DNA of 64,000 nucleotides from Inhella gelatinilytica (GTDB lineage Bacteria; Pseudomonadota; Gammaproteobacteria; Burkholderiales; Burkholderiaceae_C): positions 1 to 64,000 of the forward strand of contig NZ_JAEDAL010000010.1 in assembly GCF_016093295.1 (NCBI RefSeq), written 5' to 3'. Both the position numbers and the translations under genes were made by a program. Below are positions 1-7,700 of the stretch, piece after piece. Below the pieces are notes generated by a model. That model did not search any database and was not told the DNA's origin. It was given only the letters and a program-made list of their open reading frames with translations. Position 1 is the first letter of the stretch, and the number at the start of each line of letters is the position of its first letter.

Positions 1-85
1 GGTTGCCCCGCGTTACCGTTCGACTTGCATGTGTAAGGCATGCCGCCAGCGTTCAATCTGAGCCAGGATCAAACTCTACAGTTCG
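1..85 (-). rRNA. rrs: 16S ribosomal RNA, 5' end only
   Basis: The reverse complement of 58-77 is the universal 16S 5' primer site (AGAGTTTGATCCTGGCTCAG). The bases after it read as the start of a betaproteobacterial 16S (ATTGAACGCTGGCGGCAT, then TTACACATGCAAGTCGAACG). Only about the first 85 nt are inside the window; the gene runs off the left edge on the minus strand. The exact mature 5' end (about position 85) is inferred from the usual spacing to this site. The fragment supports a Burkholderiales origin but is too short to name a genus. Confidence 0.97.
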
Positions 86-261
86 ATCTGTTTTACTCAA
101 CGGAATCGAAGTGAACTTCACTTCTATTTCCGCGAGCATTTTTTGCAAGTCATCCCAAATCGCTTCAGGATGCGACTCGCATCAAATGCCCACGCTTATT
201 GGCTGCAACTTGTTAAAGAACTCGAACTCTTCAGTTCGTCGCGCCGTCTTCAACAGCGCAG
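86..261 (-). other. rrn operon transcribed leader
   Basis: This non-coding stretch lies between the rRNA promoter and the 16S 5' end, and I see no credible gene in it. It is less GC-rich than the rest of the window. It carries a boxA antitermination site (separate entry) and presumably the upstream half of the RNase III processing stem, whose partner would lie beyond the 16S gene outside the window. Confidence 0.8.
210..220 (-). promoter_or_regulatory. boxA antitermination element of the rrn leader
   Basis: The minus strand reads TTCTTTAACAA, matching the core of the bacterial rRNA boxA (TGCTCTTTAACAA). It sits about 125 nt upstream of the 16S 5' end and downstream of the promoter, as expected for binding of the NusB-NusE antitermination complex. 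Confidence 0.85.
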
Positions 262-268
262 AAGCGAG

Positions 269-345
269 ATTATTGCAGCGTTTTAATCCGACTGTCAACA
301 CCTTTCGAAATCTTTTTGCAATCAGCAAAAACTCTCAAAAGACCT
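269..345 (-). promoter_or_regulatory. rrn operon promoter with AT-rich upstream element
   Basis: On the minus strand a perfect -35 TTGACA (293-298) is followed after 18 bp by AATAAT (269-274), 5 of 6 to the -10 consensus, giving a start near 262. Upstream of the -35 (about 300-345) is an A/T-rich tract that could act as an UP element for the RNA polymerase alpha subunits. The stretch between it and the end of the gspE-like gene at 434 holds no gene. I saw no second clear promoter. Confidence 0.75.
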
Positions 346-433
346 CGCCTCCAACCACTTCTTGCGCCTAAGGCACCAATCAGCAGCGGAGCCCGCCAGT
401 GTAGCAGGGTTTCCGATAGGCGCAAGTATTTTT

Positions 434-2215
434 TCAACTATCCCAAGCCGGGGTGCTGCGCAGCACTTCTTCCAGGGTGGTGAGACCCTCGCTAACTTTG
501 CGCAGGCCGCCCAGGCGCAGCGGCACCATGCCGTCCCGGCAGGCCTGCGTCCGCAGGCCCTCGCCATCCCAGGCGCTACCGCGGGACTCTGACTCCAAGG
601 TCAGCAACTCATATAGACCAATCCGGCCTTTGAACCCGGTGTGTCGACACTCCAGGCAGCCCACCGCTCGAAAGGCCCGAGGGGTGCCGCTGAGGCGCCA
701 AGGTTTGGCATAAGGCGCCAGCGTCTCCTGGGTGATGCGCGCATCCGACGCCTTGCACGCAGGACAGAGCACCCGCACCAGTCGCTGGGCCAGCACGCCG
801 CGCAAGGTGGCCTGGATGAGATAGGGCGGCACCCCCAGGTCCATCAAGCGGGTGACAGCCGAGGCCGCGTCGTTCGTGTGCAGCGTCGAAAACACCAGAT
901 GGCCGGTCAGCGCCGCCTGGATTGCCATCTCGGCCGTGGGGAGGTCGCGGATCTCCCCCACCATGATGATGTCCGGATCCTGTCGCATGAGGGCGCGAAG
1001 GCCTTCCGCGAATCCCAGATCGATCCCCGCCTGCACCTGCGTCTGATTGAAGCTGGGCTCGATCATCTCGATCGGGTCTTCAATGGTGCACACATTGACC
1101 TCTTCGGTCGCCAAGCGCCTCAAGGTCGAATAGAGCGTCGTGGTTTTGCCCGATCCCGTGGGTCCCGTCACCAGCACGATCCCATGCGGCTGGCCCACCA
1201 GGGCATTCCATCGCTCCCGGTCCTGCGGCGCAAACCCAAGTTGCCCGAGGTCTTTGACCACGGTCTCGGGGTCAAAGATGCGCATGACCAGCTTCTCGCC
1301 AAAAGCAGTGGGCAGCGTTGAGAGGCGCATTTCCACTTCTTCGCCCGCTGGGTTGCGGGTCTTGATGCGCCCATCCAACGGGCGCCGGCGCTCCACCACG
1401 TCCATTCGGCCGAGCAGCTTGATGCGCGCCACCATGGCGGCCATCACCGGCGTCGGCAATTGATAAACGGTATGCAGGACTCCGTCGATGCGAAACCGAA
1501 TCGCGCCAACATCTCGGCGCGGTTCCAGGTGGATGTCGCTGGCTCGCTGATCAAAGGCGTATTGCCACAGCCAGTCCACGACCTGGACGACGCCTTGGTC
1601 ATTGGCATCCAGCTGTTTGCTGGTTTTGCCCAGCTCCACGAGTTGCTCAAAGCTGGCCAGCGTGGACAACTCCCCTGACTTGCTGGCCACGCGAACCGAC
1701 TGGGCCAGGGTGAAAAACTCCGTGGTGAACCGGGCAATGTCCACCGGGCTGGCCACCACCAGCTGAATAGTCTTTCGCAGGTGGCCCTGGACCTGCGCGA
1801 CCCAGTCCGTGTCAAAGGGCTCACAGGTTGCGATGGTGGCCTCGGTCAGCCCCACTTGGACGGGAAAGCAGCGGTGCTTCTCGGCGTAGCTCACGCTCAT
1901 CACATCGCCCACGCGGCCCAGGTCCACTTTGAGTGGGTCGATGCGCATAAACGGCAGCCCTGCCCGGCCGGCCAGCCATTCGGTGAGGGCATCCAGCGTC
2001 CACGGTTTGCCCGTATCCACCCGCGTCAAGCCTGCCCCCGCCAGTCGCACCATGGGATGAAGGGCCGAATCGCCAGAGCCGAAACGCTGCTCCGTGTCCC
2101 GGCGCGCCTCCGCCGTGATCAAGCCTTCTTCGGCCAACCAGGTCAATAGATCACGCCATGAGGGCCGCTGCGGGGCTCCTGCGGACTGACCTGCCGTGCT
2201 GCGCCGCGCGCTCAT
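434..2215 (-). CDS. GspE/PilB-type secretion ATPase (orphan)
   Basis: This 593-aa AAA+ ATPase belongs to the type II secretion / type IV pilus assembly family, which powers pseudopilus or pilus polymerisation at the inner membrane. The N-terminal third is a GspE-N/MshEN-like domain. The ATPase half has Walker A (GPTGSGKTT), the Asp box and Walker B region (IIMVGEIRD) and the His box (STLHTND). A CPAC...CLEC tetracysteine zinc element lies near the C-terminus, as in GspE. The start ATG overlaps the stop of the upstream methyltransferase-like gene (ATGA), so the two are co-transcribed. No other gsp or pil genes are nearby, so it is an orphan here and could serve a pilus or secretion machine encoded elsewhere. 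The gene runs toward the rrn promoter on the same strand. Confidence 0.93.
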   Translation of the reverse strand: MSARRSTAGQSAGAPQRPSWRDLLTWLAEEGLITAEARRDTEQRFGSGDSALHPMVRLAGAGLTRVDTGKPWTLDALTEWLAGRAGLPFMRIDPLKVDLGRVGDVMSVSYAEKHRCFPVQVGLTEATIATCEPFDTDWVAQVQGHLRKTIQLVVASPVDIARFTTEFFTLAQSVRVASKSGELSTLASFEQLVELGKTSKQLDANDQGVVQVVDWLWQYAFDQRASDIHLEPRRDVGAIRFRIDGVLHTVYQLPTPVMAAMVARIKLLGRMDVVERRRPLDGRIKTRNPAGEEVEMRLSTLPTAFGEKLVMRIFDPETVVKDLGQLGFAPQDRERWNALVGQPHGIVLVTGPTGSGKTTTLYSTLRRLATEEVNVCTIEDPIEMIEPSFNQTQVQAGIDLGFAEGLRALMRQDPDIIMVGEIRDLPTAEMAIQAALTGHLVFSTLHTNDAASAVTRLMDLGVPPYLIQATLRGVLAQRLVRVLCPACKASDARITQETLAPYAKPWRLSGTPRAFRAVGCLECRHTGFKGRIGLYELLTLESESRGSAWDGEGLRTQACRDGMVPLRLGGLRKVSEGLTTLEEVLRSTPAWDS

Positions 2216-2979
2216 GCAATCGGCTCCGCAGCCACCACCTCACGCAGCCCCCGCAGCCAGCGCTTGGCCGGCAAACCCTGGCTGGCCTCCAGCGCCGTGG
2301 CCCGGCGCTGGAGTTCATCCTTGGGGGGCAGGCTCGACGCGCGACTGGCCACGACGACGGTGTTGCCTTCCTTCGTGCTCGACAGGCGCCACACGCGCCC
2401 TGGCCCAAACGCCTCGAGCAGCCGCTGACAACTGCGCTCAAAACTCACCTGTCGGCCAAACAGGTTCACACTCAAGACCCCGTCATCCGACAGCAGATCG
2501 CGGCAGGCCGCATAGAAGGCCACGTCATCAATCACCGGCGCGGCCGCTTCGTGGTCATACAGGTCAATGTGCAGCAGGCGCACTTGACCCGCCAAGTCCA
2601 CGTGCTGCACCCAGTCCCCCGCGTCGGCGAGGCATAGCCGCAACTGATCGTGGTCGAGCGGCAGTTCGAAATAGCGCTCGCAGACCCGAACCACGTTTGG
2701 GTTCAGTTCAACCGCGATGGTGGGACGGTCCAGAACCTGAAGGCAGTATTTGGTCAGCGCTGCCGCACCCAGGCCGAGTTGCACGCACAGCCCTTCGCGC
2801 CACGTCGCTGGAGCCTGCCAGAGCAGCGGCGCCATCATGCGCTGGATGTAATCCAACTCCAGCTTGAGGGGTTTGGACAGGCGCATGGAGCCCTGGATCC
2901 AAATGGAATTGAGGTGCAGAGAACGCACGCCGGCGTACTCCGAGATCGAAACCTCGGGCATGAAATCTTCGTCTTGCAT
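2212..2979 (-). CDS. Spermidine-synthase-like methyltransferase-fold protein
   Basis: This 255-aa Rossmann-fold protein resembles the PABS (polyamine synthase) family. A glycine-rich nucleotide loop (LGLGAAALTKY) is followed by an acidic strand end (IAVELNP) that would bind the ribose of an AdoMet-type cofactor. The DxxDP catalytic motif of true aminopropyltransferases is replaced by HIDLYDHEA, so aminopropyl transfer is unlikely, and a methyltransferase-like or non-catalytic role is possible. It overlaps gspE by 4 bp. An alternative start lies 6 codons downstream (2961). The substrate cannot be read from the sequence. Confidence 0.75.
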   Translation of the reverse strand: MQDEDFMPEVSISEYAGVRSLHLNSIWIQGSMRLSKPLKLELDYIQRMMAPLLWQAPATWREGLCVQLGLGAAALTKYCLQVLDRPTIAVELNPNVVRVCERYFELPLDHDQLRLCLADAGDWVQHVDLAGQVRLLHIDLYDHEAAAPVIDDVAFYAACRDLLSDDGVLSVNLFGRQVSFERSCQRLLEAFGPGRVWRLSSTKEGNTVVVASRASSLPPKDELQRRATALEASQGLPAKRWLRGLREVVAAEPIA

Positions 2980-3021
2980 GGGGCGGGGATTGTGCGCGCC
3001 CTCACCTACCCTCGTGCGCCG

Positions 3022-3558
3022 TCAGGCAGGCGCCCACCCCTCGCGCAGCGCCTCACACCAGAGCGCTTGCTTGTCGGCCTGGCTCAGTCCCGCGTGCGCC
3101 GGGCTCGTCGAAGGCAGGCGCAAGAGGGGCCAGGGAGCGCCCGGCAACAGTGCCACGGCCTGGCGGTAAGCCGTGTCGCCATTGCAGGCGATGACGCGCA
3201 ACCCAGGCAGACGCGCCACCAACGCGGGCAGAGCGCTGGGTTCAGCATGGCGAATGGCGCTGTCCAGACTGCCCGGTCGCTCGCAAGCGGTCACGGCGTC
3301 CCACAGGGCGATGTGCGAATCCATCAAAGCCTGAAGGCGTTCGGCATAGGGGCGTTGGGGCAAATCGGTCACGCCGGTCAGCGACGCCATGATCGGCCAG
3401 AAGGCATTGCGGGGGTGGGCGTAGTACTGCGCCGCCGCCAGCGAGGCCACACCGGGGAAGCTGCCCAGAATCAGCAACTGGGCATCGGGGCGCCACACCG
3501 GCGCGAGCCCGCGCAAACGCTCAGGCGCCTGGTCACTCAGTCGCGCCTTTGATCGCAT
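3022..3558 (-). CDS. DNA glycosylase, Mug/hypoxanthine-DNA glycosylase family
   Basis: This 178-aa protein of the uracil-DNA glycosylase superfamily would excise deaminated bases (hypoxanthine or G:U/T mispaired uracil) from DNA. Evidence is the N-terminal LGSFPG motif followed by YYAHPRNAFWPIM, and a C-terminal STSPAH loop, the arrangement of the short TIGR04274-type deoxyinosine glycosylases. I chose the ATG at 3558 because the conserved sequence begins about 25 residues after it; the open frame extends much further upstream but that part looks like translation of the neighbouring gene. It overlaps the end of the acetyltransferase by 22 bp. Confidence 0.85.
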   Translation of the reverse strand: MRSKARLSDQAPERLRGLAPVWRPDAQLLILGSFPGVASLAAAQYYAHPRNAFWPIMASLTGVTDLPQRPYAERLQALMDSHIALWDAVTACERPGSLDSAIRHAEPSALPALVARLPGLRVIACNGDTAYRQAVALLPGAPWPLLRLPSTSPAHAGLSQADKQALWCEALREGWAPA

Positions 3559-4070
3559 GCGGAAGCCTCGATGGCATAAACCCACAGTGCTTGCCCGGAG
3601 CTCGGCGACAGCATCTGCCGCTGCCGCACCATGCCCAGCCGTTCCAACACCTGCTGCGAGGCCGTGTTGTCCAACCGCACCGTGGCCAGCACACGCTGCA
3701 AGCCAAGCTTCCAGGCGAGGGCCAGCACGGCACGGGCGGCTTCTTGCGCCAAGCCCTGCCCGCGGCCTTGAGGCAACAGACCGTAGCCGATGTCGGGTGC
3801 GTCGAGGTAATCGCGCTGCGCCAATCCGCAGACGCCGATCAGCCCAGGCTGCCAGCGCCGCTCCAACGCATAAAAGCCAAAGCCCTGGCTGGCGTAGCGG
3901 GTCCAGTACCCCTCCGCCAAGAAATGCTCCGCGTCTTCCAGGCTGCGCAGGCCACGGTCGCCCACCCGGGCCAGCCATTCCGGATCATTCAACAGACACA
4001 GCACCTCGGATGCATCGGCGCGGTCCAGCGGGCGCAGCAGCAGGCGTTCGGTCGGTGACGGGTGCTTCAT
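3537..4070 (-). CDS. GNAT acetyltransferase, RimJ/RimL type
   Basis: This 177-aa protein has the RimJ/RimL layout: an early TERLLLRPL strand, a GYGLLPQGRGQG acetyl-CoA pyrophosphate loop, and a C-terminal helix (NTASQQVLERLGM) typical of ribosomal-protein or amino-acid N-acetyltransferases. The start ATG at 4070 overlaps the tatD stop by 4 bp (ATGA), so translation is probably coupled to tatD. The substrate is unknown. Confidence 0.85.
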   Translation of the reverse strand: MKHPSPTERLLLRPLDRADASEVLCLLNDPEWLARVGDRGLRSLEDAEHFLAEGYWTRYASQGFGFYALERRWQPGLIGVCGLAQRDYLDAPDIGYGLLPQGRGQGLAQEAARAVLALAWKLGLQRVLATVRLDNTASQQVLERLGMVRQRQMLSPSSGQALWVYAIEASACDQRRD

Positions 4071-4882
4071 GACGCGAAAGCTGCCAGTCCAGGCAGCACC
4101 CGACGCGCGTTGCAGCTGGAAATCACAGCCGTTTGTTCGAGGCTCCAGCCCCGCAGCGATGCCAGGGTCTGGGCAATGCGGGGCAACTCGCAAGGCTCGT
4201 TGCGGCTGCGCTCTCCGGCCGCCCGCTGCTCGGCCGTTTTGTAGAGCCAATGCGGCGGGATGTCTGGCGCATCGGTCTCCAGCACCAGCGCCGTTTCTGG
4301 CAATTCAGCAGCCAGGCGGCGAATTTGCAGGGCACGTTCAAAGGTCAGCGCGCCACCAAAGCCCAGCGCAAAGCCCTGTTCGATGAAGGCGCCGGCCTGT
4401 TGGGCGCTGCCATTGAAGGCATGGGCGATGCCGCCAGACACGGGCAGGCGCCGCAGGCCGGCCAGCAGCTGATCGGCGCTCCGGCGAACGTGCAGGATCA
4501 CCGGCAGGTCGAACTTCCGGGCGAGCTTGAGTTGCTCGAGATAGAAAAACTGTTGGCGCTCCGCATCCAGCCCGGTCACGAAGTAATCCAGACCCATCTC
4601 GCCCACCGCCACCAGCAGGGGATCGTCAACCGCCTCGGCCAGCGCACGCTCCAGCAGGGCCAAGTCCGCCTCAACCGATTGCGGTGTGTAGAGCGGATGG
4701 ATGCCCAGCGCGTAGGGCAGACCCGCCGCCCGGCACAAGGCCTGGGTGGACTGGAAATCGCGGGCCTGGACGCTGGGCACGACCAGGGTCTGGACCCCCA
4801 CGGCCCGGGCCCGCGCCAGCACGGCATCACGGTCCTCCGCGAACTCGGGCGCGTCCCAGTGGCAGTGGGTGTCGATCCACAT
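4067..4882 (-). CDS. tatD: TatD-family metal-dependent hydrolase / DNase
   Basis: This 271-aa TIM-barrel protein should be a cytosolic 3'-5' exonuclease or deoxyribonuclease of the TatD family. Metal ligands are visible in order: the HxH pair in IDTHCHWD at the N-terminus, the Glu in GEMGLDY, the His in ILHVRR, the His in IAHAFNGS, and the Asp in LETDAPD. The start at 4882 gives the canonical MWIDTHCH opening; in-frame sequence upstream overlaps purU and was excluded. It is the first gene of a three-gene overlapping run (tatD, acetyltransferase, DNA glycosylase), which fits a nucleic-acid repair or turnover theme. Confidence 0.93.
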   Translation of the reverse strand: MWIDTHCHWDAPEFAEDRDAVLARARAVGVQTLVVPSVQARDFQSTQALCRAAGLPYALGIHPLYTPQSVEADLALLERALAEAVDDPLLVAVGEMGLDYFVTGLDAERQQFFYLEQLKLARKFDLPVILHVRRSADQLLAGLRRLPVSGGIAHAFNGSAQQAGAFIEQGFALGFGGALTFERALQIRRLAAELPETALVLETDAPDIPPHWLYKTAEQRAAGERSRNEPCELPRIAQTLASLRGWSLEQTAVISSCNARRVLPGLAAFAS

Positions 4883-4895
4883 GCCCAAAGGCCCT

Positions 4896-5747
4896 TCAGC
4901 GGAAGACGACGGTGCGCTTCCCGTTGAGCAGCACCCGATGCTCCGCATGCCACTGGATTGCCCGCGCCAACGCCACGCACTCCATGTCGCGGCCCACGGC
5001 GGCGAGTTGCTCGGGCGTCTGGGCGTGGTCGATCCGGGCGACCTCTTGCTCAATGATGGGGCCTTCGTCGAGATCGCTGGTGACGTAGTGGGCGGTGGCG
5101 CCGATGAGCTTCACGCCCCGTTCGAAGGCTTGGTGGTAGGGGCGCGCACCCTTGAAGCCGGGCAAGAAGCTGTGGTGGATGTTGATGGCGCGGCCGCTGA
5201 GGAACTCACACAGGTCGCTGCTGAGAATCTGCATGTAGCGGGCCAAGACCACCAGTTCGACGCCCTGCTCTTCGATGATGTCCTTGAGCTTCCGCTCCTG
5301 CGCCGCCTTTTGCTCGGGTGTGGCCCCCAGCAGGGGCAGGTGGTGGAAGGGCACGTTGTGCGAGGCCGCGAGTTGGTAGAAATCGCGGTGATTGCTGGCG
5401 ATCGCCACCACTTCGATGTTTAAGTGATCGGTGGCGACCCGGAAGAGGATGTCGTTCAGGCAATGGCCAAACTTGCTGACCAGGATCAGCACCTTGGTCT
5501 TGTGGGCCGCGTCGACCAGCTCCCAGTCCATCGTCATCTCGGTGGCGAGCGGCGCAAACGCAGCGCGCAGCGCCTCCAGCGGGCCCTGGGACTCGAACTC
5601 AATGCGCATGAAGAAACGCGCGTGATCCGGGTCGCCGTACTGGGCGGAGCTGAGGATGTTGCTCTGGGTTTGCAGCAAGACCCCGGTGACCGCGTGGACG
5701 ATGCCGGCGCGGTCGGGGCAGCTGAGCTTGAGGATGTAGCGGTTCAT
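4896..5747 (-). CDS. purU: Formyltetrahydrofolate deformylase
   Basis: The enzyme hydrolyses 10-formyl-THF to THF and formate, balancing one-carbon pools and supplying formate for PurT. An N-terminal ACT domain (about residues 3-75, beginning [19 protein letters not shown]) precedes a formyltransferase domain. That domain has [11 protein letters not shown], the catalytic [16 protein letters not shown] segment and the catalytic Asp in [10 protein letters not shown]. The length of 283 aa is normal for the family. The ATG at 5747 overlaps the lolD stop by 4 bp, and I rejected the 15-residue upstream extension, which lies inside lolD. Confidence 0.96.
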   Translation of the reverse strand: MNRYILKLSCPDRAGIVHAVTGVLLQTQSNILSSAQYGDPDHARFFMRIEFESQGPLEALRAAFAPLATEMTMDWELVDAAHKTKVLILVSKFGHCLNDILFRVATDHLNIEVVAIASNHRDFYQLAASHNVPFHHLPLLGATPEQKAAQERKLKDIIEEQGVELVVLARYMQILSSDLCEFLSGRAINIHHSFLPGFKGARPYHQAFERGVKLIGATAHYVTSDLDEGPIIEQEVARIDHAQTPEQLAAVGRDMECVALARAIQWHAEHRVLLNGKRTVVFR

Positions 5748-6424
5748 ACAGCGTGAAGCGTTCCATGGTGCAGGCGCCAGCGGTGTTGGCACCGCGCCGC
5801 CAGCTCTTGATCGTGGGTCACCAGCACGAAGGCGGTGCCTTGTTCGCGTGCGGCCTCGAGCATCAGCGCGAACACCGTTTCGGCGGTGTCGCGGTCCAGA
5901 TTACCCGTGGGCTCATCGGCCAGCACGCAGGCTGGCTTCGTCACCAGCGCACGGGCAAAGGCCACGCGCTGGCGCTCACCCCCACTCAATTCGGCGGGGC
6001 GATGTTTCACCCGTTCGGCCAAACCCAGCCGGGCCAGCATGGCACGGGACTGCTCGCGCGCAGGCGCCACGCCCATGCGGCGGATGCGCAGCGGCATGGC
6101 CACGTTGTCCAGTGCGGAGAACTCGGGCAGCAGGTGGTGAAACTGGTACACAAAGCCCAGGTGCTGGTTGCGCCAGGCGCCCAGCGCGGCAGGGCTGAAC
6201 TCGCTGAGAAGGCGGTCCATCAGCTGCACCCGGCCTCCGCTGGGCTGCTCCAGCCCCCCCAGCAGGTGCAGCAAGGTGCTCTTGCCCGAGCCACTGGCCC
6301 CAATGACGGCCACCGTTTCGCCAGCGCGAACCGTCAAGTCCAGCCCCTTGAGCACCGTGACGTCGAGCGGCCCCTCGTGAAAACGCTGGGTCAGGCCGGT
6401 GGCCTGCAAAACCACCTTATTCAT
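5744..6424 (-). CDS. lolD: Lipoprotein-releasing ABC transporter ATPase LolD
   Basis: This is the ATPase of the LolCDE complex, which extracts outer-membrane lipoproteins from the inner membrane and passes them to LolA. In its 226 aa it has Walker [10 protein letters not shown], the Q-loop region [12 protein letters not shown], signature [15 protein letters not shown] and Walker [12 protein letters not shown] with the LolD/MacB-type GNLD. The start ([11 protein letters not shown]) overlaps the end of lolC by 8 bp, so the two subunits are translated together, and purU follows in the same run. Confidence 0.96.
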   Translation of the reverse strand: MNKVVLQATGLTQRFHEGPLDVTVLKGLDLTVRAGETVAVIGASGSGKSTLLHLLGGLEQPSGGRVQLMDRLLSEFSPAALGAWRNQHLGFVYQFHHLLPEFSALDNVAMPLRIRRMGVAPAREQSRAMLARLGLAERVKHRPAELSGGERQRVAFARALVTKPACVLADEPTGNLDRDTAETVFALMLEAAREQGTAFVLVTHDQELAARCQHRWRLHHGTLHAV

Positions 6425-7673
6425 AGCGCAGCGCCTGGGCGGGTTGGACCCGGGCGGCCCGCCAGCTGGGGTACAGCGTGGCCGCAAAGGCCAAGGCCAG
6501 GGCAATCAAGGCAATGGGGACGATGTCGCCGCGCTGCGGGTCGCTGGGCATGTGGCTGATGAGGTAAATGTTGGCGGGCAGGAACTTGGCGCCCAGCAGC
6601 CCTTCGATGGCGGGCACGATTACGTCCACATTGAAGGCAATCAGCAGACCCAGCAGCACCCCGCTGAGGGTGCCAACCACCCCGGCAAACGCGCCCTGGA
6701 CGATGAAGATGGCCTGAATGGAACGCGGGCTGGCCCCCAAGGTGCGCAGAATGGCGATGTCGCTTTGCTTGTCCGTCACCACCATCACCAGGGTGGAGAC
6801 CAAATTGAACGCCGCCACAGCCACGATGAGCGTGAGGATGATGCCCATCATGCGTTTCTCCACCTGAACCGCGGCAAACCACGTCGGGTTGGCACGCGTC
6901 CAGTCCCGCACCCGCCAGTCGGGGCCAAGCAGGGGCTGGAGCCGATCGGCCACGGCGCGGGCGGCGTGCAGGTCGTGCAGGCGCAGTTGCAGGCCACTGG
7001 CTCCGCCGGTGCGGAACAGCTTGGCCGCATCGTCCAGGTGCATCATCACCAAGCCGGCGTCGTACTCGTAATGCCCCGCCTGAAAGATGCCAGCCACCTT
7101 GAAGCTGCGCAGGCGCGGCGTAACGCCAGCGGGTGTCACACTGCCGCCCGGGGCCATGACGGTGAGCGCATCGCCCACCTGCACGCCCAGCTGGCGGGCG
7201 AGCTCTTGGCCGATCAAGAGCTTCCATTGCCCAGGCTGAAGCGCATTCAGCACCTCGGGGGCCAACTTGCCGGCCATGGGAGTGACTTGGGCTTCGTGCT
7301 CGGGCAGCACGCCGCGCACCATCACGCCGCGCATGTCTTCGCCACGGGCCAGCAACGCCTGGCTGCTGACAAACGGCGCCACGCCCGCCACCTGGGGCAG
7401 GCCCTGGGCTTGCTGGGCCAGCGGCTGCGAGTCCTCGACGCCCTGGCCGTCCCAGCGCGTCACCTCCAAGTGAGCGATGGCGCTGAGCATGGCGTCGCGC
7501 ACCTCGCGCTGGAAGCCGTTCATCACCGAGAGCACCACGATGAGGGCGGCCACGCCGAGGGCGATGCCGACCATCGAGACCCCCGAGATGAAGGAGATGA
7601 AGGCGTTTCGGCGCCCGCCGCGACCACTGCGCAGGTAGCGCCAGCCGATTTGAAGTTCGTAGGGGATTTGCAT
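6417..7673 (-). CDS. lolC: Lipoprotein-releasing system permease LolC/LolE
   Basis: This 418-aa inner-membrane protein of the LolCE family begins with [21 protein letters not shown], then TM1 ([20 protein letters not shown]). A large MacB-type periplasmic domain follows, then three C-terminal FtsX-like segments. Only one permease gene is present, so it probably serves as a LolF-like homodimer or its partner is elsewhere. It is the first gene of lolC-lolD-purU. Confidence 0.93.
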   Translation of the reverse strand: MQIPYELQIGWRYLRSGRGGRRNAFISFISGVSMVGIALGVAALIVVLSVMNGFQREVRDAMLSAIAHLEVTRWDGQGVEDSQPLAQQAQGLPQVAGVAPFVSSQALLARGEDMRGVMVRGVLPEHEAQVTPMAGKLAPEVLNALQPGQWKLLIGQELARQLGVQVGDALTVMAPGGSVTPAGVTPRLRSFKVAGIFQAGHYEYDAGLVMMHLDDAAKLFRTGGASGLQLRLHDLHAARAVADRLQPLLGPDWRVRDWTRANPTWFAAVQVEKRMMGIILTLIVAVAAFNLVSTLVMVVTDKQSDIAILRTLGASPRSIQAIFIVQGAFAGVVGTLSGVLLGLLIAFNVDVIVPAIEGLLGAKFLPANIYLISHMPSDPQRGDIVPIALIALALAFAATLYPSWRAARVQPAQALRYE

Positions 7674-7700
7674 GAAGCGCGCGATCCTAAGCGAGACCCC

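Noticed and set aside
3-371. Open frame of 122 codons over the rrn leader
   Set aside because: It covers the 16S 5' end, boxA and promoter, so it is non-coding RNA-leader DNA.
2212-2979. True spermidine synthase
   Set aside because: The catalytic DxxDP is replaced (HIDLYDHEA), unlike the intact motif in the gene at 46171-47733.
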